The position numbers and the translations under genes are program-made. The notes beneath the pieces are model-generated. The model worked only from the letters and a program-made list of their open reading frames with translations, did not search any database and was not told the DNA's origin. DNA of 64,000 bases from Rhynochetos jubatus (taxonomy: Eukaryota > Chordata > Aves > Eurypygiformes > Rhynochetidae). This document shows, in pieces, positions 23,896-37,900 of the stretch (the stretch's first letter is position 1; every line of letters begins with the position of its first letter). The stretch is taken from NCBI GenBank assembly GCA_027574665.1, contig CM050658.1, forward strand, positions 21,650,317 to 21,714,316, written 5' to 3'.

Positions 23896-26188
23896 ACAGA
23901 TAAGGGCTATACAGAAAACTTTATAGTAGAAGATCTACTGAGACAAACAAGCAGCAAAATCTTTTGGCTAAAACTATAGGAAAGCTAACTAGTTTCAGCT
24001 TAATGCGTAAGTGATTGGAAGCCATGTGTATAAACCGTTATTTTTCAGTTCCATCTCTTAAAGACATTGATGTGTTCCACAACAGGGTAAGCTAGAAACT
24101 CCAGCAATGTTGCACTGCAGATACCTCTGATGTATCCAGGCCAGCTCAAGACCACTGAGAAGAAGCCTCTGATGACCATGCTCTGTGTGCCTTTGCTGTA
24201 GGCCAGGCCTGAACAGGGAACATCAGTATTTGAACTGATCATGTATAAATATATGGGCTTACTGCAAGAATAGATTTCTCAGTAATAAAATCACTCTTTC
24301 TCTCAAAGAGTGTGTATTCACCCATGTGCTGGTTTTCCTAGGACAGGCCTAGCTCAGACTGCAGTTAGAGCTTACTGTCCCTCTGTGTTTGAGCATGAGA
24401 TCCCGCTGCCTGAAGGCAGGCAGCAGCTCTCCTTAAGGGGAGGCAGCTCTCTAAGCCTTTCTGCAGCAAGGGACATGCAGGATGTTTGCTGTTGTCCCTG
24501 GTATCTCAAAGGCACTCCACACAAGTCTATGGAGTTCATGTATGCCAGCTGGTGCTGCCTCTGTTTTGCTGTCTGGAAGAGCACCATCAGTCAGTGTGAA
24601 GGCTACTGGCAGGTAGAAAAAAGTCAGAGTTTGAAGGAGGAAGAGAGGAAAACTGTTGGCAAAGATGAAGTTCTGTTTCAATTGTGAGCCTACTACTGAC
24701 CCTTCGGATTGCTCTGTCCAGCTTGAAAATTTCTCACTTCTTCCATTTTATTGCAAATTTAATAGGTTTTTCCAAAAGTTTGACCACCTATGATAGTTTT
24801 CTACCTTCCCTCTCTTTAATGTGCAAGGCTCATATTAACTTCTGTGGGATTTCTGTATTGTGTCGTACCTTTTTTCTCAGTATTTGATTTCTCAGAACTT
24901 ATAAAAAAGAACAAACTCAGATCTTTTTGAAGTATTTGTTTGGGGAAGTGGTTGTTTCCACTGGAAAAGAAATTAAACAGGAGAAAGGGGTGGAGTCAAT
25001 AAAGGAGAGAGAGGCAGGGGAAAATAAAGGAAAAGAGCCACCAGAGAGAGTATTGAATGTGAAACTCTGCTGCTAAGCCTGGCACAGCAATTTCAAAAGT
25101 TTTCCACATAGAAAGATGGTTTGAAGAGGAAGAATTATTTTGTTGTGTTTGACAGGTATGTGTCTGTAGTGTGTATTGGTAATTCACACGTATCTACCTA
25201 TTCCTGGAGCACAGTTCAAAGCCACAGCATAGACAGGTCTCCAGATCTTGTACTGGGAGCAGGCAGTCTTCCAATGCAAACAAGGAGCTTTAAGTAGTGG
25301 TGATTAATTCATCAACCCAACAAACTGGAAAGCTGGATCTCACTGAATGGCTCATTAACCTAAACCATATTAAGCCGCTAACACTAGTTAAAGTCACATA
25401 TAATAGTGACTGACACTAAAGGGAACACCAACTGGCACATTCACCTCCTATTCACTCCTTTAATACTTGTGCCTGGGCAATCTGATGAAGCACGGAGGGG
25501 TACATAGGCTAGCTTGGAGAAGCCCCCTCAGGAACATGTAGAAACTCAAGTTCGAGCTCTCAACGCTGCAAAGCAGAGCAGCATCAGATACTATGTCAGT
25601 AGTGGTATCAGATGCACATGTAATTCCTAGGAGAGAAAAAAAAAACCAACCACATGCCCATCAAGCATATCTCTTCCCCTGACACACAATGGTGTCTGAA
25701 TTAGGGCTTGAATTAGGAACCTGTGAGACTCACGGCATTTCTGTGGCCAGAACAGCAAGGAAGAGCTGGTTAGCTGCATTAAACAGTGATTATTCCAGTT
25801 GCTATCCATGTCTGTGCTCTAGCAGATATAAGTCATTGCTCAGGGCAGAATGTCGGTTCTTCTGCAATTATTTCTTTACCACTCCTGTTTGCAGCTGAGT
25901 TGATACAAGAGTTGACAAGTGGTATATACTTCTGGTACATAATTGAACCGAAATGTAGTTTAAAATAAATTCTTCTAGAACACCTCTTGGATCATCTTCT
26001 GGAGCGGCTTTGTATACTAGATTTTCCATGGACTTGACTGTTTACGACAATGAATTTTCTTTATTTAAACCAAGAATCCTGTATCTTTGTCTTCTGTCCC
26101 TTTGAATAAACACTGTTTCTGTGTCATGAGGCAAGTTTGGAAACATTCTACTTGCCTTTTTTTCTGCTTTTGTTTTACTTCACCACTA

Positions 26189-26201
26189 TTTTTTTTTTTT
26201 T
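26189..26201. repeat. Poly(T) tract
   Basis: Thirteen consecutive T bases lie in a pyrimidine-rich stretch. Confidence 0.85.
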
Positions 26202-27709
26202 ATTCCTACTGGGAAAACCTAATTACAAATACTATTTATTTCTTCCACTGTACTGGTTCAGTGTGTACAGAATTACACGAGAGTCCCATTAACGCTAATG
26301 GAAAATTTACACCTTAGTGTCCTTTCCCATCAAGCTGTCATTTGTTCTGTCCTTTTGAGTCTTCCTGCTCATAAACTCTTTGCTTTACTACTTAGCATTC
26401 CAAAACCCACCTACCCGAAGCGTAGTAGTTTACTCGCCACAGTTAAATTGAATTTGCAACTGCATACACTTGTAGTTAGCTGAACTGCAGACTTGCACAC
26501 AGAATTCTGATATCTTCTTTTGACATAATGTGCTGCTTACATTAGCAAAATCCCTGCTGTCATGCCACCAGTCATTGTGTCTAATACTGCTTATTGCCCC
26601 CCTGCCTTTTTTATCTCCTACTCTTTCTTCTGAATAAAGCACTGTTTGCCCACCAGCAGACTTTATTTAAATGGGCAGGATATCAGGATTGTTCACATTT
26701 TCAGCTACCATTTGAAATAAATACAAACAGTTATTACCTGACTGGAAACGATTGCAATTAGTTCTGCAGTGTGTTCTGACTAACAGGACTTTTTGCCCAC
26801 TGCCTTTTAACTGAGTGCAGCCGTCTCTCCACTGCTTGGCTCTTTGGCTAACCACTTGTGAGGAGTATTTGCCTAAATCCAACTCAATTTCTCTAATTTA
26901 TCAGCCACTGTTGGAAGTGGCTTGAACAGAACACCCTTCTGTTTTACAGATTTGACATTGATCTAGCACCTGCTGACTTACACCGACTGTGTGGTTTTCT
27001 TTTTTTGCCAGTGGTTTCAAGGCAGTATAAATTTCCAGTAATATGATTCTCAAGATAAATCTGTGGAGGTTCTCACTGTTGTTCTCTAACAAGAATTCTT
27101 CAGCCTTTGAGCAAATGAAGGTGGACAAAGGAGCTTTCTGTATATTATGCCTCATGTTGGGCATCGTGGGGAAAGAAATTATGGGTTAACATCTATAAGA
27201 TATGAACTTCCTTTCATCAGTCATCAAAATACATTGAGCAAGACTAAAAGTCAAATGGATAAACAAACCCAACATCTGTATCTGATTACTCTATGAAAGC
27301 AAGAAGAGTTAAAAAAACCAAAACCCAAACTGCACAGGAATAGCAGATCTATTGGCAGGATGATGTTTTTCTGTCCCTGTTTGCCCTGCAAAGAGACAGT
27401 TTCCTGGCAATTTAAATCACTGCAGGATTGACACTGCTTGTCAACATTGAATGGGAAATGCAAACATCGCTTTCAGTCAAACTGTATTTTTGTTTGGTTG
27501 TATGGCTGATTTACTGCAGTTTCTGTGTAACCCTTCATCATGAAGGATTTAGAGGTATTTTTGGCAGGTTGTCCCACATCAGTGCTTTGTTGTCTGCTAA
27601 CTCCAGATGTGTATCTCTAAACTTGGTATGCAATGTGTCGAAGGAAAATGTGTAATTCGAAGGGTTTTATTTTTCCCCTCTTACGCCTCATCTCCTGTCT
27701 TTCTTTCAG

Positions 27710-27839
27710 TATAGAGGATGGCTCAAGATTCTATTTTGCATCACAGAACTCTCACATCCCAAATGTATTCCCTGAGGAATACAATTTACCAATAATGTTC
27801 TGTGCAAGCACACTCTGTGGAGTCAACAAGACACCCCTG
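27710..27839 (+). other. Exon-like open segment with splice-site-like borders
   Basis: A long pyrimidine tract and TTCTTTCAG end at 27709, and CCCCTG followed by GTAAAG forms a donor-like site at 27840. Between them lies a 130-base segment open in one frame. It encodes a 43-residue peptide containing EDGSRFYFASQNSHIPNVFP then EEYNLP. Read as an exon it would begin in phase 2 and end in phase 0. The FP-EEY part faintly resembles the laminin-G-like N-terminal domains of some collagens, but this is too short to support a family. No partner exon was identified in the window. Confidence 0.2.
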
Positions 27840-29269
27840 GTAAAGCAACCGTAACTGTGTGATATTTGCAATACAAGTTGCAAATCGCCTATACCTTGTA
27901 GTAAGGTATGTTCAGGTTCAAGGATAAGGGTAGATGATCACTGTGCAAGGATTTGGGGAGGAAATGTCATCAAGCAACATTCACAAGCAAAATACAAAGT
28001 AAAAAAAAAGACTACTGAGCACTGCTGACGGCAGATGCTGGTTGAGCAGGATGCAAATTGCAATCAATCCTTTACAAAAATAACTGGAACAGACTTTGTC
28101 TTCTATTTGGAGAATTATCCTTTTGCATTTGCTGTTACGCTTTTTTTTTCCTCTCCTTCCTAGGATTTTTTTTAATTTATTTTCTTATCAGTACTTCAGG
28201 ATGATGCATGCTTTCACAGGTAATCAATAGGCAAGTGTAGGCAAAAGCTCTCTATAAATTTCCAAGAACAATAAATAAGTTTAGAAGCACTGAAAAGGAG
28301 TCAATGAATACTCAAAAGGAGGACATGAAAAGTGTAATGCTTCCAACAGAAAAGGCAGAATTTGAAGCTAATGTCTTATTATTTTAATTAAAAAAAGTAA
28401 TTCTTTATATGTTTTACACTCATGTTTTTATACATAGAAATATCTGCAGCTTGCTGACTTGCTAATTGCAGCTTGTTTCTTTCTCGCAAAGTATTAATTC
28501 AGAGGATTAACAGGCTGTTTAGACTTCTGATTTCAACTGTTTAAAAGATAATGATCTAGTGCTAAAGTACCCTCCAAAGTCACATTGCCAGTAAACCTGC
28601 TACAGGACCCAGGTTGGAGTTTATTTACAGGGAAATTGTGGCTACTTTAGGACTCCATAAACAAGAATGTAAACAGGGTCTTTCAGCCAAACCCCCTGGC
28701 AGAACATATCGGGTCTTAGTCAGCTGCCAATCAAGTAGCATCAATTAATTTGTAATCATGAATGTTCTAGACAAGGAAGAGAACTTTCTTTCCAGGCTGA
28801 AGTACAAAGTAAGTTTGGGATGGTGTCATGTGGCAGTTGAGAAAGGGGCCAAGTTCAGGCCAGCACTCAAGATAGCTCCTAGCAGAACAGTGGAGGGAAT
28901 TCAGCCGCTGAGCTTCCCACTGCAGAAGCCGTTAACAGACCTAGCTTTTAGGCAGATGGTGTTGTCTGGAATAGATACACTTGCCTCTGACTGAGTTCCT
29001 CATCAGCCCTAGGAGCAGTTCTGCTCTAGCTGTGACCTTACCACAACTGGCAGAGAACTACTGTGAGGCAAGATGTTTTAAATAGATTGTCTGCTTGTTA
29101 GTGTTCTGCTCATTCTAAAGTTACATGTAAATTTTGCATAAAATTTGGCAAAAAGGTTATTTTTCCTTCCCTGTGTTAGAGGAATTGAATTCTGGCAAAG
29201 CCATAATGTTTGATTTTCACCTTTTTTCAAAAAGTTTCAATTAGAATCAATTAAAGGATGCATAAAAAG

Positions 29270-29395
29270 AAAAAAAACCCCACACCCAAAACCAAACCAA
29301 ACAAACAAACAAAAAAACCCAACAAAAATCAAAACACGAAAAACCAAACCAAAACCAACCTATTGATCTGCCCAGATCTAAAAAAAAAAAAAAAA
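29270..29395. repeat. A/C-only low-complexity tract with poly(A)
   Basis: Positions 29270-29328 contain only A and C, with CAAA and CCAAA units. The A/C bias continues to about 29360, followed by a small hairpin, GATCTG-CC-CAGATC (29365-29378), and a 16-base A run (29380-29395). The complementary strand is a T/G tract. Confidence 0.85.
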
Positions 29396-30759
29396 GTTTG
29401 ACCCAAATCAGACTTCCCTTACAGAGTAGCGCAGGGATGTGGCTCAGAAATTACTTGCAGACTCTGTAAGCAGATAAGACCTCTACACATTCATATTGCT
29501 TTGTATAGCACCTGCTTTATACAGCACCTTTATATAGCACCATTTTGGAAGACACAAAATCCTTTTTACTAAAAGCATTGGTGATGTAAATGAAGAGCAA
29601 CCAATAGCAAATGATGCTAAGGGAAAGCAACTGTCTAGCAGGGAGGCAGAGAGGACAGCAAAGCAAAGGGAAACTGAAAATCCAATTTCCTCACCGGCTC
29701 CTGCCACACTGTGTCTTGTTGCCAGCTCCTGAACTCTCCCTGCTATATAAACTGCACATTCTGTATTCTATTTCTTCCTTCTCTCTTGCGTTACGTTGCT
29801 TTAGAGGGTGGTTCCTTATCGAGTAGATGGTTTTGTAAGTATCCGTGATGTTAAGAGCACAGATTGCATTTGCTTTAAATAGGAACTGTGTGTCCCCTAA
29901 ACTTCTTGGGCTTTCTAGGAAAACTTCCTACAATACAACTTCTAAATTGGCACAAAAAAAAAGTAAGAGTTTTGTATTACCTCCTAATGAAATGTGCAGT
30001 TAGGTTGGAATTTGAACGTGACAGCTGGTTATGAATGCACCACGAGTAACGGCAGGTTTATGTTCATGCAAAGCGTTCTACCTGATCCTGGTGTCTCCTG
30101 CAGTATCTCGGTCTCTCAGCATATTTGCTAGGCAGCTGTATGGATTACCTTCATGTTCCATACAGCCAAACTGGCAAAAAGCTGGGTGACTCGACTAGCA
30201 ATTTGTGACATCTGGAAATAGGATAAAGGACTCAAAAGATTTAATCCTGCAAACGTTATTTATGTGAGTAACTGTAACTGGTCTGGATCCTAATTTCATG
30301 CTTTACTGCCTTAATCACAAAATGAGCCTTTCTCTGGGCAACAAAGCAGCTCCAGAGAGAGAAGAGAAACATAAAGCCTATCTCACAGAAGTCATAACTT
30401 GCATACTGAGAGCCCTCCAAGGGAGAGGGCTTTTAGCCTTGCTTGCCTAAGCAGCCATTTTGGGACCACAGCCGGCATTCGCTCCAACAGCTACTTCAGT
30501 CTTCCAGCAGGGAATGGTTTATCTTTTGGCTGTTGGGTTTGCTGGGATTGTGCACAGTTTGTTTTCAAATCAAGTCCACAACATGGAATTAAAATACAGT
30601 GTGTTCAGAATGTAGGACAGAATGGTAATTTAAAGGCAAGAAAAGGTCTGGAAAGCCTGTAAGGGATATCAGAGAGGAGAAGTGGTTTCCATGACAACAA
30701 ATCCACCAAAATCTTTGCATTCATATTGATTCCAGTGATGGATGAGCCAATTTGGGGGC

Positions 30760-30791
30760 AGGGAAGAAAAAAAAAAAAAAAAGGAGAAAAA
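30760..30791. repeat. Pure purine tract, 32 bases
   Basis: An uninterrupted purine run is dominated by a 16-base A tract (30767-30782) flanked by GGGAAG and GGAGAAAAA. Confidence 0.85.
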
Positions 30792-31430
30792 TATTTAACC
30801 CTGATGAAGAAGGCATTTTCCCTGGAAAAAATAAATTACAGAAGTCTTTCTTCCTGAAGTCCTTAACTCAGATCCCAGCTACAAGAGATGTAATGCAAAA
30901 CATGGCTAGCCTGGCTTATTTCCCTGTACTCTGGTTCAGCTTGTAAGGTGTTCTGTTAATTGTGCCCCCCTTGCTGCGCAAGCAGGGGAGAAAGATACTG
31001 CACAAAAAGGGGCTGAAACTGCCTGAATAAAATTATAGGAGACGAGAGGCGTGTTTCTGCTTTGAGTGTGACAGTACTCAACGCTGCGTGGCTCCTCTGA
31101 GCAGCAAGCGAGCACTGGTGCAGGCAAGGAGCAGGGCAGGGACGAGCCGTCCGTGCTGCAGTGGATCAGCCTTAGACAGCTCTCTGCTGTGCTCTGTTGT
31201 AAATGGAAGACTTTTTTCCTTTTTCTTCTGTGTCTCAGCTGGTTTTGCAGCTCATGCCAGGCAGTGAGTGGCACGCTTCCCCCTGTGCCAATGTGAGCAC
31301 TCATAGGACTTCTGTGATGCTCTGAGACAGATAGCTGGAAGAGCTTTATTAAGTGCTTTTAACAGGTTTTCCATTCTTGAGTCATGATGTCATTGGACAT
31401 AGCCCTTTGTACGCAATTACATACCTCAGT

Positions 31431-31472
31431 GCTTTTTAAAATCTTCATTGCACACGCTTTTTAAAAAGTGTG
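31431..31472. other. Palindrome CTTTTTAAAAAG with duplicated core
   Basis: A 12-bp perfect palindrome (31457-31468) is flanked by CACAC on the left and TGTG on the right, giving a nearly perfect 22-base hairpin. The string GCTTTTTAAAA also occurs 25 bases upstream (31431-31441). This may be chance in AT-rich DNA. Confidence 0.45.
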
Positions 31473-34400
31473 TTGCTGAAGGTCTTAGCCGTGTATATGA
31501 GGAGAATGAAACAAAACTGAATCGATGTGTCACAAGCCTTCAGTAAGAAACTTATCAAGGGACAGAAAAAGTATCTTGTGCTGTATGATCTCATTTGGAT
31601 ACCATATGCACTTCAGACCACGTATACATCCTGCAGTTACTGACACAAAGCAACCTGAGTTTCATTAACCTGCACAACTACAGTTATGTAGGAAATCTGT
31701 AAAAGCTTCTAAAGGAATCCTTTAAGTATGATCATTTACTCTTCAACATTCCAACACCAATGCTCTTTTAAAGAAACGGCCACATTATCATTTAAATGTA
31801 TTAAACACTGTTGCAATAGCACTGAAACCTTCTTGTGTCAGTGCAGCTTTAGGGAATACTGCCTGGCTTATCATTTCCACCCCACGTGGAAAAGGCAGGA
31901 GGAGATTTATTCTGCTGTGGTACTGAAAGCAAAAGCAGGAAAGCAGAAAATAGTGCTAATACTGCTCAAGGCATCCAGCAAAAGCCCAGGGCAGACCATG
32001 CAGCTGTTCATTGCTATGACTTCTGACATCTCCTAGAGCAACACTTTCCAGAGATCAATGCCCAGGTTCTGCTCTTACCCTGCACACTAACATCCATTTC
32101 TAATAATTGCCCAGTAACAAAGTGATATGTATACAGATTAAGGGAACCAACTTGTGGCTACAGGCTGTTGTTTCAGCAAGAAAAGGCAAAGGTATAAACA
32201 GAAATGCCGGTGCACAAAGCTGCTACTCCGTGAAGTGTTGGGCTGCAAGGAAGCAGGCTTTCTGGAAGGACTTTAGGGTGTAAAACCCTCACCTGATTTC
32301 TGGAGGGGAAAGTAAGGGCAAAACATAAGAGCTTCTGCCAAGAGACAATTTGCTGAAGGCTGAATTACCAGGAGCTGAGTTGTCAGAAACTGTAGAGACA
32401 GTGGAGAGGTTTTGTTATCAGAGAGGCATAGGGTCAGAAAGATCTGGTGACCCAGGCCCATTTTGCTTGAAAGGTGGGTAATTCATAAATCCTACTGTCT
32501 TCAGGTTTTTAATTTCCAGGCTAAATTAATTTCATTCCTTAATCAGATAATAAGCTGAGACACCAATACGGCTTATTTTAAAGTTACTGCTTCTAGATGC
32601 AGCTGCAAAAACTATGGGTACATGAAAGGTTTTTTTATGTAGCATCTGTCATTTCTGTTGCCATAAAATATGTTGCCATATTTATTATCAAGACTGAAAC
32701 TGTAGAAAGAACCTTTTCAGTCCAACAATCACTGTGGAATGGCCTGTGGAAGTACATGGTGGGCTTGTGTTAAGCTCTTTGCTAGCAGCAGCACAATTGC
32801 ACCAATGATGCATCATGAGAGACATGCAATATTCCGGCTTACTCAAACTCAGGCTAGATTAATCTTGGTTGGCAGCTAATGGAAACATAAGGGATGCTGT
32901 TAGCAAGCAGCTCTTCAAGCTCTTACTGTTCAGGTGTACTTAGGTTTTGTGGCTTAATCTGATTCTCGCCATATGCACATCTCTAGCTTGAACTAAGTGA
33001 CTTAAAAATTAATGTAGCTTGCCCTTGGAAGTCATGATGAAACTCATGCTATTAATGTAGCCAACAACAACTAACAAGAATGGTGACAATGATGATGAAA
33101 AATATGGGTTGGTTTCCATGCAAGAAAAAGTTCTAGATGGGGACTTGGAAAGTCTTGGGAAACAAGAAGTATGATATGTCATTAAAATCACAGATGGTGT
33201 GGAGATCAACTGAGACAATAAATAAGCATTCCCATAATTTAAGCAAGGGTCAACCAAGGAAAATAGCAGAAAGCAGATTTAAAAGCTACTAAAAAGACTA
33301 TATTTTTGTTATAGTCCATAATTAGATTTTGAAATGCCTTGCTAGTGCAAGTTACAAATATAGATAGCTTTCAAAACAGGAGGACACCTACTTTCCTCTC
33401 TGTTCCTAGAGAGTGCTTACAGCTGGGGTAGGAAAGTAAGGCTTGAAGCACTCCTTCCTTTGCCTGCCTTGCCTCTCGTCTAGGTAGTAGCCTCTTGGTC
33501 TTATTAAGCTAACTGGCAAACCTGTCCTGTTCTCTTTGTCCTCCTCCCCATTTTTGGTAGAGCTGTTTAGGGGTAGAAAAAGCACTGGACCCTGTTGAGA
33601 ATCAATGGATGGAAACATTACTATTCTGTGAAAGTGTTAACTTTCCATTTTCATTTACATATTTTGGAGGTCACATTGGCTTGCAGTCTTACCACTTACA
33701 CAGTAAATGAAGTTTCAGTTGCATCTATAAAGAAACCAACCATTGAGCCTCTGATTTTAAATTCATATGAGCTTTATTCCTATGGTGGACTTGGATAAAT
33801 TTGCTATTTAAATGAAAATGTGTCTTACTTAACTTGTAGGCCCCTCTGAAACCCACTGAAAGAGCTGAACCTAGCATTAGGTAAACAACTACCATTACAT
33901 CTATTCCTCATAGTACATCAACAATCAATATTATTTAGATTTAAGCACAGAATGTGTTTTACATAGCTGTTGGCAGTACTCTTCCTGTCTTCCTGCAATA
34001 TTCTTCCAAATCTCTAGACAGTCTCTATGAATTAACTAACAGAGTTTCGTATCATCTGCTGTTATAATGGAAACAAAGCAGGTAGATGAGGGGACTTGAA
34101 TACACCAGTGACAAGTCAATGTCAGTGCCCTACTTGCACCATTTTGTTTATTTTTAGGAGGAAAAGTCTTACCCTTCAAACAGGGAGAGAGAGTTGGACA
34201 GGTAATTCAGGTCCTAGGTTCAAGAGAAGAATTCAGTGTCTGGACATCCACTGTCTATGTAAAATTGTGGATATGCATTTTACTTTCTCTCTGCATACAG
34301 AGATGTTCACCTTTAAGTAACAATTTCTCAGAAATTTTCTGATTAAACAGAGCAGAGAGCTCATCTGCTGTAACTTGACACAGTTTCCTTGAAGTCAGTG

Positions 34401-34784
34401 GATCTAACTAGGGAAGAATCTAAATCGCAGTAGTTAGCACTGCTTTGATATTCACAAATTATGCTCTTGAAATGGATATAAAAATCACAGTTATCCCTCA
34501 TGAGAATAAACAAGGGCTCTCAAAACTCAGCAGGCATTATGCAGTGTGTTAGAGTGGTTTCAAGCACACTGTTGAACCTAGCAATGAACAGACTCTCAGT
34601 CATTCTTCTATGAGATCTAGAAAAAAACACGGCAGAGCTTTGTCTCAGAGATAACTGGGACAGGCTCTTCCGCAGGTTGTTTTGCACCAGCACAGTAACC
34701 TGATAGTGCTAGTGGAGCTGCTTCTAGAAAGTGATGATTGTATTAATTCCCACTTACAAGAATTAATGCTTTGTAGCATGCCTC

Positions 34785-34945
34785 ACATCTTAAAGCACTC
34801 CTGGACACCGAGGAATCTTCTAACTTCCTGAGGGGCAGATGAACAAGTATTAAATCTTCATTTCACGGCTCTGAAAATTGGGTCACAATCACACTGACTG
34901 GTTTGTCAAAGTTGACTGATGGCAGAACCCCTGCACAAGTGAGAG
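34785..34945 (-). repeat. Possible MIR-like ancient SINE remnant
   Basis: CCTCACATCTTAAAGCACTC is followed by CTTCATTTCACGG and then GTCACAATCACACTGAC and TGATGGCAGAACCC. The order resembles an antisense MIR, with the tail, the 'ttttacagatgagg' part and the 'ggtcacac...tggcagagcc' part. The match is weak and could be coincidence. Confidence 0.3.
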
Positions 34946-37900
34946 CACTTCCTGACCACTGGCCCCACATGCGACACGTGGCCGTGATTCCTCACACTCT
35001 GGGAGGTGTATTCCTCACTTGTTAGAGCTCCATACTGGGAATGAGTCTTCCATTAGTACCCCAGCATACCCTCTCTATCCCCCTTCACTTTATTTATTCT
35101 TTACTAGAACAATCTTCTGCAGACAGAAACAGTATATTCTGTTAATTTAACTACAAATCTGGCATATTATAGGAACCCTAAAGATGACTTTGCCTTAACA
35201 GCCAATGTGGGAAAGGTTTGGCCCTAGGGAATTCTCTGTCCTCATAAAGACAATACAGCTGTGTCCTTCACCAGCTGCTGTGTGGGAAACTATCTGAGGG
35301 AGAGGATTTGGGAGAGGGGGAAGATAAAATAAGAAAAATATATAAACATAATAATTTGAGACAGCCTGGAACTAGTGAAAGACATCAGAATCAGGAGCTG
35401 GAAGCCTGACACCCTTCACGAGACCAGGAAATAAGCAAGGGATGCATGTAAATTGTTGTCTCTTTTTAGGGACAATCATGTATGAGACAGGAGGTCGGGT
35501 CTCAGGCTCTCACATCTGTGCTCTTATCTTTCCTTGGCAAATCTCTGACTCCAGTGAAAATACTCTCATCAGTAACTGTTGCAGGAACACTAAGGAGAGC
35601 CTGGTAGTCACGCACACCTCCAGAAATTTCCAAGTACAATGAAAACGTATGCAAACTACCTAAAGGATGAACAGCTGTGTCAAAAGTATGCCATTAAGAG
35701 TATCATTTTTATATCTATACCTATAATGCTAACTGATAATCTGATTCTAATGGTAAAATCTTAGATATTAAGCCAATCACTAAATTACATTTCAAAAGCT
35801 AAAAGAATTGTCCCCGAAGAACTTTGTGGGTTCATAATTTAAAGTAGATACAATGTTCTTAACAGACATGTTTGAGCTGGTATTTAATAATTTTTTCTTT
35901 TCTGTACAAAATACAACAATATTGAAAGCAACCCCTTGGACACTGCAAATTTCTCCTGCAGTACATCCGAAATGTAAACACAATGCCAAGGCCAACCTAA
36001 TTAAAACAAATCAGGTATTAAACCACTTTCTGTTAAGCTAAGTGCCAGCGGATTTTGGAGTTTTGCTAGTGGATAATACTAAATGGATTTTAGTCCACTA
36101 TGCTTACCGTTTATTATTTCAATATAGAAACATCTGGCTAAGCCAGGCATTAGAGAGATGTGTTCTGTGCATTTGAGTGTCCCTGACACATGTGTGCATA
36201 TTTAATACAGTTTACTGGGATTTTTTCTGAAATAATCAGTCCTGATGCCAATATATAACTTAGGGAATGCTACCAGTGTTATGAAAAAAATAGGAGGAAG
36301 AAGTCTGAACACACTGCGTTACTAAAAGGAAAGTCATGCATATAAAAAATATAATTTTGATACATAAAACAGTATTTAAATGCAAAGTCCTGGATATTAG
36401 TAGTGATAATGACAGGCTGTCAGACGATACTACTTTGAATCACTGTATTTATAAATCCTCTGCATTTCCTTTAAAACATGGGATGATTTCTTTTGCTTTT
36501 GCTTGTCACCATCAGTATAGTCCAGAATCACTCAGCAGTTGACACGCTGACTATTTATGATTTCCATGAAGCCATTGGAGAAAAGTGCATACGTCGATAT
36601 ACATGTTGATTGGATTAGCACAGAGGATAATGGATTTATGAGAAGACTAACCAGGATTTGTGCTATTTTTAAAGTGTATCCAAATTTCTTACAGTAAAGG
36701 AAAAGGGAATAGTAAGTCATGAAATTTCAGGGAGCGCTGAAATCAGAATATGATAACAAAATCAGAGCTGATAGTTTTCAGGAAATGGCTGTTAAGCAGT
36801 GTGCTTTGCAGCTTTCTGCAACAATAATGTCTAAAAACCCCAAGCAATGAGCACCCTGTGAGGGTATGTAATTGCTACCTTCTGTGGTCCCTGAGGTTTT
36901 GATATCAGTTGAGCAGTCATGTGTGCTCCTCAGCCTATTGCCCGGGATTCAAAATTACATTACAGACTCAGAAATGTGCAGTGCTTTGGGTAAATCCACA
37001 CCCAAACCCCAGAAGACTGTTTGAGTGTAAAGGCTTTCCAGATGGGAATTTAAATGCTAAATTTCATGTCATATTATTTAGCAGGTTAGTTTATCCCTCA
37101 TTTGTTTGCCATCTGTCATTATTTCAGAAAAAATGCTTGTAACTCAGCAGCCTACAAAACCAGACAAGATTGCTACCTCAAACCAAAGATGAGTGCTATA
37201 AGATGCAATTTCAGAATAATTACAATTTATAATGACACAATTAGTGAAAATTTTGCTTTGCAATTGTTCTTTTTAGTTAATAAAGTCAGGACCACTACTC
37301 CAGCCTTGATTTTTGTTTTGTTTTGTTTTGGTAGAGGTTTCTTGTTTGTTTCTGCACACACAACTGGTTGGATGTGAGTGTGGGTACATCTGTCTGGCAA
37401 ATCTGTGTTGTGAACAGATCATAACCAATAGGCACAATAATGGACTGAGACGACAGTATATTCGCTCTGTTGGCGAAGAGTGTTTTCAGCTGCATTTATG
37501 GTTTAATTTCTGTCACTAACAATTTGGGAGTGAAATTCTGAACATAAAACCTTAGCATATTTGAAAAAAAGGGCAGCTATTTATCTGCCAAAGAATAATG
37601 AACTGCTCTTTGCTCACCTGAACTTCATTATGGAGAGAAAATATGATGACTTTTCCCAACAGAAAAGGAGTGGTAAAAACCCAAAAACCAATATAAAAGA
37701 AATGGAATGAAACATTATATATTTTCTATTTATTTATTCCTCTACTAAAAAAAATGAAATATGGTGAACCTCAAAATGTATTGCCTATTTTGAAAATTTA
37801 GTTCAATAAAATAATCATTCTTTTATGCTCCCTGTTTTCTTATGGAATAGGCATGGAAGAGCATAGTTGCTTAGACATCGAGGTCAGTATGTCTTTTTAC

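Larger units (their letters stand above)
23896..29269. other. Unique noncoding sequence
   Basis: No gene was recognised. The longest open frame is 125 codons (24310-24687, plus) in a slightly GC-richer patch, without a recognisable domain. A 13-base T run is at 26189-26201. The exon-like segment at 27710-27839 is listed separately. Much of the rest is AT-rich. Confidence 0.55.
29396..34784. other. Unique noncoding sequence
   Basis: No gene was recognised. A patch at about 31075-31160 is richer in CpG (several CG steps in about 80 bases) but too small to call a CpG island. The longest open frame, 122 codons at 30936-31304 (minus), overlaps this patch and has no recognisable domain. Confidence 0.55.

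Noticed and set aside
24310-24687. Plus-strand open frame of 125 codons in a GC-richer patch.
   Set aside because: Cysteine-rich but without a spacing pattern I recognise; opposite-strand frames of similar size overlap it.
31075-31160. CpG-rich patch considered as a CpG island or promoter.
   Set aside because: Only about 80 bases long, with no sustained GC elevation around it.
34385-34410. TTGAAGTCAGTGGATC considered as a fragment of the palindromic repeat at 59476.
   Set aside because: Only about 12-14 informative bases match, too few to support the call.
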